Below, piece by piece: positions 9,001 to 12,309 of a stretch of DNA of 12,309 nt (within the stretch, counting starts at the first letter, position 1; every line of letters begins with the position of its first letter). The DNA lies in NCBI GenBank assembly GCA_028687525.1, contig JAQTZX010000020.1:1-12309 (forward strand), read 5' to 3'. Source of the DNA: Candidatus Omnitrophota bacterium (GTDB taxonomy: Bacteria > Omnitrophota > Gorgyraeia > Gygaellales > Profunditerraquicolaceae). Below the pieces are notes generated by a model. It worked only from the letters and a program-made list of their open reading frames with translations. It made no database searches and was not told the origin of the DNA. Made by a program: the position numbers and the translations under genes.

Positions 9001-9416
9001 CGCTGAATCTGGCTGACCACACAGCGTTCATCCCCGTTAATGATAAAACTGCCGATATCGGTCATCAAGGGTATCTCTCCGAAATAAGAATCCTGTTCCT
9101 TGGTCTCCCGGGAAGTGATCAATCTGAATTTTATTTTAAGGGGAGAAGCATACGTCATCGACCGGTTTTTACACTCGGACATATTGTATTTGGGTTTCCC
9201 GAGTGAATAGCTCACAAACTCCAGGCGCACGGACCGGTCGGAATTCTCGATGGGAAACATCTGCTCAAAAACCTCCTGCAGTCCCTGGCGTTTCCTCGCG
9301 GAAGGGAAAATATCAATCTGCAAAAACTCCTTGTATGAAGCTGTTTGAATATCCAACAGATGCGGCAAATCCAAGAACTCTTTGAATTTCGCGAAATTTT
9401 TCCGCTTCATCAACAT
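6003..9416 (-). CDS. rpoB: DNA-directed RNA polymerase subunit beta
   Basis: Second-largest core RNA polymerase subunit, forming with beta' the active-site cleft and the rifamycin pocket. 1137 residues, against 1342 in E. coli. The rifamycin region SQLSQFMDQ...THKRR lies at 380-400, followed by LSALGPGG. Residues matching E. coli Q513, D516, H526, R529 and S531 are all present (Q384, D387, H397, R400, S402), suggesting a rifamycin-sensitive type. The numbering offset of about 129 shows that the E. coli lobe insert SI1 is absent. A highly charged helical insert of about 88 residues (roughly 796-883) lies where E. coli has SI2/beta-i9. Active-site [10 protein letters not shown] carries K911 and K919. 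The C-terminal [21 protein letters not shown] motif is intact. Two starts are possible: ATG at 9414-9416 (MLMKRKNF) or ATG at 9408-9410 (MKRKNF); the upstream GCGGA is weak but better spaced for the first. It follows rplL by 53 bp. Confidence 0.99.
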   Translation of the reverse strand: [1137 protein letters not shown]

Positions 9417-9434
9417 ATTTTAATCCGCTTTTGT

Positions 9435-9459
9435 ACACAGATAAAACCGCTATCCGTGT
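9435..9459 (-). promoter_or_regulatory. 9-bp hairpin between rplL and rpoB
   Basis: The transcript reads ACACGGAUA, a seven-base loop, then UAUCUGUGU: nine consecutive pairs including one G-U. It fills the centre of the 53-bp spacer. No U-run follows, so it is not a canonical terminator. E. coli has an attenuator and an RNase III site in its much longer rplL-rpoB spacer, and this hairpin may play a comparable processing or uncoupling role. The arms (ATCYGTGT in opposite orientations) also resemble a small dispersed intergenic repeat. The fold is clear; the function is inferred. Confidence 0.6.
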
Positions 9460-9469
9460 TTATCCTTAT

Positions 9470-9856
9470 TTATTTCAATTCGACTTTGCCGCCGGCGGCT
9501 TCGAGTTTTTTCTTCAGATCTTCGGCCTCTTCCTTCGGGATATTCTCCTTAACAGGCTTCGGAGCTCCGTCAACAAGATCTTTCGCTTCTTTCAACCCGA
9601 GACTGGTTGCCGCCCGGACCTCTTTGATAACCGAGATCTTGTTTGCCCCGGCATTCACCAGCATGACCGTAAACATGGTCTTCTCTTCAACGGCCGGAGC
9701 GGCTGCTGCGGCTCCACCCGCCATAGGCGCGGCCATCATCGGCATATTCGCCGTCACGCCGAATTTCTCTTCCAAAGCCTTGACCATCTCGGATAATTCC
9801 AGAACGGACATTTCCTCGATGGATTTAATTAAATCTTCAACTTTTACACTTGCCAT
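9470..9856 (-). CDS. rplL: 50S ribosomal protein L7/L12
   Basis: Stalk protein, present as several dimers on L10, that recruits and activates translational GTPases such as EF-G and EF-Tu. 128 residues, slightly above the E. coli length of 121. N-terminal dimerisation helices at about 4-33; an Ala/Met/Pro/Gly-rich flexible hinge at about 37-57; and the globular C-terminal domain at about 58-128 with conserved GLKEAKDLVDGAPKPVKE at 87-104. The acidic-lysine C-terminal helix ends in GGKVELK. Its start is fixed by the strongest ribosome binding site in the window, AAGGAGG five bases upstream. That fits the need for several L12 copies per ribosome compared with one copy of the other proteins. It follows rplJ by 54 bp, the usual partner order. 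Confidence 0.99.
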   Translation of the reverse strand: MASVKVEDLIKSIEEMSVLELSEMVKALEEKFGVTANMPMMAAPMAGGAAAAAPAVEEKTMFTVMLVNAGANKISVIKEVRAATSLGLKEAKDLVDGAPKPVKENIPKEEAEDLKKKLEAAGGKVELK

Positions 9857-9861
9857 TTTCT

Positions 9862-9868
9862 CCTCCTT
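9862..9868 (-). promoter_or_regulatory. Strong rplL ribosome binding site
   Basis: AAGGAGG lies five bases before the rplL ATG, the best match to the anti-Shine-Dalgarno in the window. The rest of the 54-bp rplJ-rplL spacer (9869-9910) holds no convincing hairpin or promoter. Confidence 0.9.
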
Positions 9869-9910
9869 GGATTTTTCCTGTTAACGATGCCAATAAACCA
9901 AACGATCCTC

Positions 9911-10438
9911 TTATCCGCCTCTTTTCTGCCTGATCTGATCCAAACAGCAGACAAATTTCCTCAAGGTGGAATTCAAAACCGTTACTAAACCGTTTATCGG
10001 GCTCTTCAAGCCCATGACCACCTGTGCCCGCAGAATTTCTTTTGAAGGCACCTTCGACATGGCTTCGATATCCGCCTTTGCCAGAACTTTTTCGCCGAAA
10101 AGGCCCCCTCCGACAACAAGCTTTTCGTGATCCTTAAGAAAATCACAAACCGCTTTTGAGACATTAACCGGTTCGTCTTTGATAAAGATGAACCCGCAGG
10201 GACCGTCTATCATTTTATTCAAATCTTCTTTCCCCATATCGGCGAGTATACGCATGGCTATTTTGTTGCGTACCACCATAAGGCTGGCGCTGGAGCCCTT
10301 GAGCGTTTTCCTGAAATTACTCATATCCAGGCCGGACAAACCGGTATACCTGATAATAAAAAAACTGCCGGAATCCCTGATATTATCCCTGATCATCCGC
10401 GCCGACGTATCTTTAAAAAGTACTCCTAATTTTTTCAT
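9911..10438 (-). CDS. rplJ: 50S ribosomal protein L10
   Basis: Base of the ribosomal stalk; binds 23S rRNA at the GTPase-associated centre and carries L7/L12 dimers on its C-terminal helix. 175 residues (E. coli 165). The N-terminal globular domain is recognisable from FFIIRYTGLSG near 26-36, the LKGSSASLMVVRNKIA stretch at 46-61 and the GPCGFIF segment at 79-85. GGGLFGEKVL follows at 110-119. The C-terminal helix (about 148-172) contains an unusual Cys pair, C164-C165. ATG at 10436-10438 lies 2 bp after the rplA stop, with only weak GCGGTG upstream, implying translational coupling to rplA. The long rplJ leader that serves as the L10-L12 feedback site in E. coli has no room to exist here. Identification is secure from sequence and from the neighbour rplL. 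Confidence 0.96.
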   Translation of the reverse strand: MKKLGVLFKDTSARMIRDNIRDSGSFFIIRYTGLSGLDMSNFRKTLKGSSASLMVVRNKIAMRILADMGKEDLNKMIDGPCGFIFIKDEPVNVSKAVCDFLKDHEKLVVGGGLFGEKVLAKADIEAMSKVPSKEILRAQVVMGLKSPINGLVTVLNSTLRKFVCCLDQIRQKRGG

Positions 10439-10440
10439 GG

Positions 10441-11121
10441 TTACACCGCTAAATTTAATCCGGGGTTCATGGTTGATGAAATAACCAGCTTTTTAACGAA
10501 CTTACCCTTGACCGTGGACGGCCTCGCGTCGTTAATGGCGTTTATCACGATAGAAGCGTTTTCCGCGATCGCGTTTTCGGAAAAGGAAATTTTTCCCACC
10601 GACAAATGCAGTCCGCGTTGTTTATCCACGCGGAATTCCACTTTTCCTCGCCGGACTTCCTCGACCGCCTTGGCAATATCATTGGTCACCGTACCGGTCT
10701 TCGGACTGGGCATCAGACCACGCGGGCCGAGTATTTTTCCCAATCTGCTCAAATCCTTCATCATGTCGGGAGTGGCGATAACACAATCGAAATCAAGAAA
10801 ACCGCCGTTTACTTTATCGATCAAATCCTGTGCCCCCACGAGATCGGCGTTCGCATCCCGGGCGATTTTCTCATGTTCACCCTTGCAAAAAACCGCGACA
10901 CGCACCTTTTTCCCGGTGCCGTGCGGGAGAATAACCGTGCCCCGGATCATCTGTTCCGGTTTCTTTGTATCCACATTCAAATCAAAGTGCAGATCAACCG
11001 AAGCATCAAACTTCAAAGCGGGAAGCTTTTTTAAAATCGCAACCGCTTCCGGCAAAGAATAGGTCTTGGTAATATCCACCTGCTTTTGGGCTTCCGTATA
11101 CCGTTTACTGCTCTTTTTCAT
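10441..11121 (-). CDS. rplA: 50S ribosomal protein L1
   Basis: 23S rRNA-binding protein of the mobile L1 stalk, which guides release of deacylated tRNA from the E site. In E. coli it also represses its own operon by binding the mRNA near rplK. 226 residues, close to the family norm. Basic N-terminal segment, then YSLPEAVAILKK at 21-32 and FDASVDLHFDLNVD at 38-51. The L1 signature GKILGPRGLMPSPKTGTVT is at 128-146. The C-terminal domain-I half carries RVDKQRGLHLSVG and ends in SSTMNPGLNL, both conserved. ATG at 11119-11121 follows rplK by 4 bp; a GAGGGA ribosome binding site overlaps the last rplK codons. No obvious copy of an L1 target is recognisable in the one-base nusG-rplK gap, so any feedback site would have to lie in coding sequence. 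Confidence 0.98.
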   Translation of the reverse strand: MKKSSKRYTEAQKQVDITKTYSLPEAVAILKKLPALKFDASVDLHFDLNVDTKKPEQMIRGTVILPHGTGKKVRVAVFCKGEHEKIARDANADLVGAQDLIDKVNGGFLDFDCVIATPDMMKDLSRLGKILGPRGLMPSPKTGTVTNDIAKAVEEVRRGKVEFRVDKQRGLHLSVGKISFSENAIAENASIVINAINDARPSTVKGKFVKKLVISSTMNPGLNLAV

Positions 11122-11125
11122 GCTC

Positions 11126-11551
11126 TTATCCCTCTACCGTTATGCCCATACTCCTGGCAGTTCCTGCAATCGACTTAACGGCCTGTTCCATGTTCGCCGT
11201 GTTTAAATCCTTGAATTTAAGTTTGGCGATCTCTTCGATTTGTTTTTTGGTAACCGAACCGATAATCTCCTTGCCCGCGATTCCCGAAGCCTTGGCAAGA
11301 TTAGCGGCACGTTTCAAAAGTACCGAAGTCGGCGGGCTCTTTATTATAAAGGAAAATGTCCTGTCCTCATACACCGAAATTACCGCGGGCAGGATCAGGC
11401 CGTCTCTTCCCTTTGTCTGATCATTAAACTGCTTGCAAAACATCATGATATTGACCCCGTGCTGGCCCAAAGCGGGACCGACCGGAGGTGCCGGGTTTGC
11501 CTGCCCGGCCGGTACGTGCAATTTGATTATCGCGGTTATTTTTTTAGCCAT
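11126..11551 (-). CDS. rplK: 50S ribosomal protein L11
   Basis: Protein of the GTPase-associated centre, binding 23S rRNA with L10, and required for RelA activation in species with stringent control. 141 residues, the standard length. The N-terminal domain carries the proline-rich segment ANPAPPVGPALGQHGVNI at 18-35, including P22 and P26, part of the thiopeptide-sensitive interface. KQFN at 40-43 is conserved. The C-terminal rRNA-binding domain starts near SPPTSVLLKRA at 72-82 and ends SIAGTARSMGITVEG. Conserved positions needed for thiopeptide binding appear intact. ATG at 11549-11551 is one base beyond the nusG stop; GGAG about ten bases upstream lies within the nusG 3' end, so translation is probably coupled. 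Confidence 0.99.
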   Translation of the reverse strand: MAKKITAIIKLHVPAGQANPAPPVGPALGQHGVNIMMFCKQFNDQTKGRDGLILPAVISVYEDRTFSFIIKSPPTSVLLKRAANLAKASGIAGKEIIGSVTKKQIEEIAKLKFKDLNTANMEQAVKSIAGTARSMGITVEG

Positions 11552-11552
11552 A

Positions 11553-12080
11553 TTACACTTTCTCCACCTGCCAATATTCCAATTCCACCGGAGTCGACCT
11601 CCCGAATATGGAAATACTGACTTTTAATTTCCCTTTTTCCGGATACACATCCTCTATAACTCCGCTGAAATTCATGAACGGGCCTTCTTTTACTCTGATA
11701 GATTCGCCTTTGCCGAAAATAATCTTGGGGCTGGGTTTGGTGCGGGTTTCTTCGGTTCTTTTCAGGATACTGTCCACTTCGTGTTTTGGTAACGGGGAGG
11801 GTTTTTTTCCCGACCCTATAAAACCTGATACCCCGGGAAGAGTCTTGATCACCGCATACGTCCGGTCAACCAATTCCATTTCCACAAGGATATACCCCGG
11901 AAAAAATCTCCGTTCGGTGACCCTTTTCTTCCCGCCTCGCACCTCGGAAATCTGTTCGGTAGGAATAATAACCTTCCGGATCAAATCCTGCAGTCCTTCG
12001 GAAACAATTCTATTCTCAAGAATTGCCTTTACTTTATCTTCCAAATTTGTCTGAGTGTGGATAACGTACCAGTTCATCAT
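11553..12080 (-). CDS. nusG: Transcription termination/antitermination factor NusG
   Basis: Universal elongation factor that binds the RNA polymerase clamp through its NGN domain and links polymerase to Rho or to the ribosomal protein S10 through its KOW domain. 175 residues, near E. coli's 181. NGN domain about 3-110: NWYVIHTQTNLEDKV at 3-17, PTEQ at 40-43, RRFFPGYILVEM at 58-69 and LPGVSGFIG at 81-89. KOW domain about 123-175: VKEGPFMNFSGVIEDV at 130-145 and IFGRSTPVELEYWQVEKV. There is no extra domain of the kind found in some NusG proteins. The start is ATG 12078-12080 or the adjacent ATG 12075-12077; the first is chosen because the AGGAG site is already far upstream (14 bases). It follows secE by 17 bp, the classic secE-nusG pairing. 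Confidence 0.98.
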   Translation of the reverse strand: MMNWYVIHTQTNLEDKVKAILENRIVSEGLQDLIRKVIIPTEQISEVRGGKKRVTERRFFPGYILVEMELVDRTYAVIKTLPGVSGFIGSGKKPSPLPKHEVDSILKRTEETRTKPSPKIIFGKGESIRVKEGPFMNFSGVIEDVYPEKGKLKVSISIFGRSTPVELEYWQVEKV

Positions 12081-12094
12081 TACTTTTTTTCAAT

Positions 12095-12099
12095 CTCCT
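12095..12099 (-). promoter_or_regulatory. nusG ribosome binding site at long spacing, overlapping the secE stop
   Basis: AGGAG overlaps the secE TAG stop and lies 14 bases before the first nusG ATG (17 before the second), longer than the usual 5-10. A run of seven A bases fills part of the spacer. No nearer in-frame start exists because an in-frame TGA intervenes. Confidence 0.65.
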
Positions 12100-12289
12100 A
12101 TTTCATTACAACAGCCAAAAAACGCGTAAGCACCAGATCAACCGCCCCTATGAAGAATGCCATAACTATGGTTATGACGATCACCACCGCGCTCGCGCCG
12201 ATTACCTCCCGGCGAGTAGACCACGACACCTTGCTCAGTTCGGTTTTGGACTCTCTCAAAAAATTTACAAACTTTTTTAAAAAGCTCAT
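12098..12289 (-). CDS. secE: Preprotein translocase subunit SecE
   Basis: Essential inner-membrane clamp of the SecY channel for protein export and membrane insertion. 63 residues with a single membrane span, the common bacterial form, unlike the three-span, 127-residue E. coli protein. N-terminal amphipathic helix about 3-20 (FLKKFVNFLRESKTELSK), then the conserved hinge KVSWSTRREV at 20-29, then a hydrophobic span about 31-53. The hinge normally reads W-P; here Pro is replaced by Ser (S24). The start ATG is preceded by AGAGGA with eight bases of spacing from GAGG, and no in-frame start lies upstream in the visible sequence. Its position before nusG supports the call. Promoter and upstream genes are outside the window. 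Confidence 0.95.
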   Translation of the reverse strand: MSFLKKFVNFLRESKTELSKVSWSTRREVIGASAVVIVITIVMAFFIGAVDLVLTRFLAVVMK

Positions 12290-12309
12290 GGCTTTTTCCT
12301 CTATATATA
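12290..12309 (-). promoter_or_regulatory. secE 5' leader fragment with ribosome binding site
   Basis: The last 20 bases hold GAGG (12298-12301), eight bases before the secE ATG, preceded on the transcript by an alternating TATATATA that reaches the window edge. Whether the alternating tract belongs to a promoter -10 region cannot be judged from this fragment. Confidence 0.6.

Noticed and set aside
12083..12089. A7 run before nusG as a slippage site
   Set aside because: It is noncoding spacer, so frame slippage would have no effect on a protein.

Overview
The window is one uninterrupted, entirely minus-strand run of eleven transcription and translation genes. In transcription order, from the right edge to the left edge, it reads secE - nusG - rplK - rplA - rplJ - rplL - rpoB - rpoC - rpsL - rpsG - fusA. 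fusA runs off the left edge after about 322 codons. Ten genes are complete, and every one is recognised from strongly conserved family motifs. I see no mobile element, CRISPR array, RNA gene, pseudogene or frameshift.

Organism: a bacterium with moderate GC content. The RNA polymerase is of the type usual in Gram-negative lineages. The beta' subunit has a large insert in the trigger loop (SI3 position) and beta has a charged helical insert at the SI2/beta-i9 position. Beta lacks the lobe insert (SI1/beta-i4) of E. coli. SecE is the short, single-span form. Together these argue against a gammaproteobacterium and against Firmicutes or Actinobacteria. An uncultured lineage near the PVC/Omnitrophota group would fit, but that placement is a low-confidence impression.

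Layout: (1) 11126-12309, secE, nusG and rplK: preprotein translocase subunit, transcription elongation factor and L11. (2) 9470-11121, rplA, rplJ and rplL: the L1 stalk and L10-L12 stalk proteins. (3) 1951-9416, rpoB and rpoC: the two large RNA polymerase subunits. (4) 1-1948, rpsL, rpsG and fusA: the str-type block of S12, S7 and EF-G. Gaps between genes are only 1-71 bp, and no stretch over 300 bp lacks a gene. The E. coli rif and str operons, which are separate there, are joined here, with 2 bp between rpoC and rpsL. No rho-independent terminator is visible, so the block probably behaves as one long transcript that continues past both edges.

The less ordinary content is in the spacers. There is a hairpin between rpsL and rpsG, where E. 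coli has its S7 operator. There is a near-perfect 9-bp hairpin between rplL and rpoB. A two-unit heptamer repeat precedes fusA. The long leader expected before rplJ is absent. Shine-Dalgarno strength is very uneven: strong for rplL, not visible for rpsG and fusA. I found no new biological system; this is a core housekeeping locus with some regulatory and lineage-specific details worth checking.
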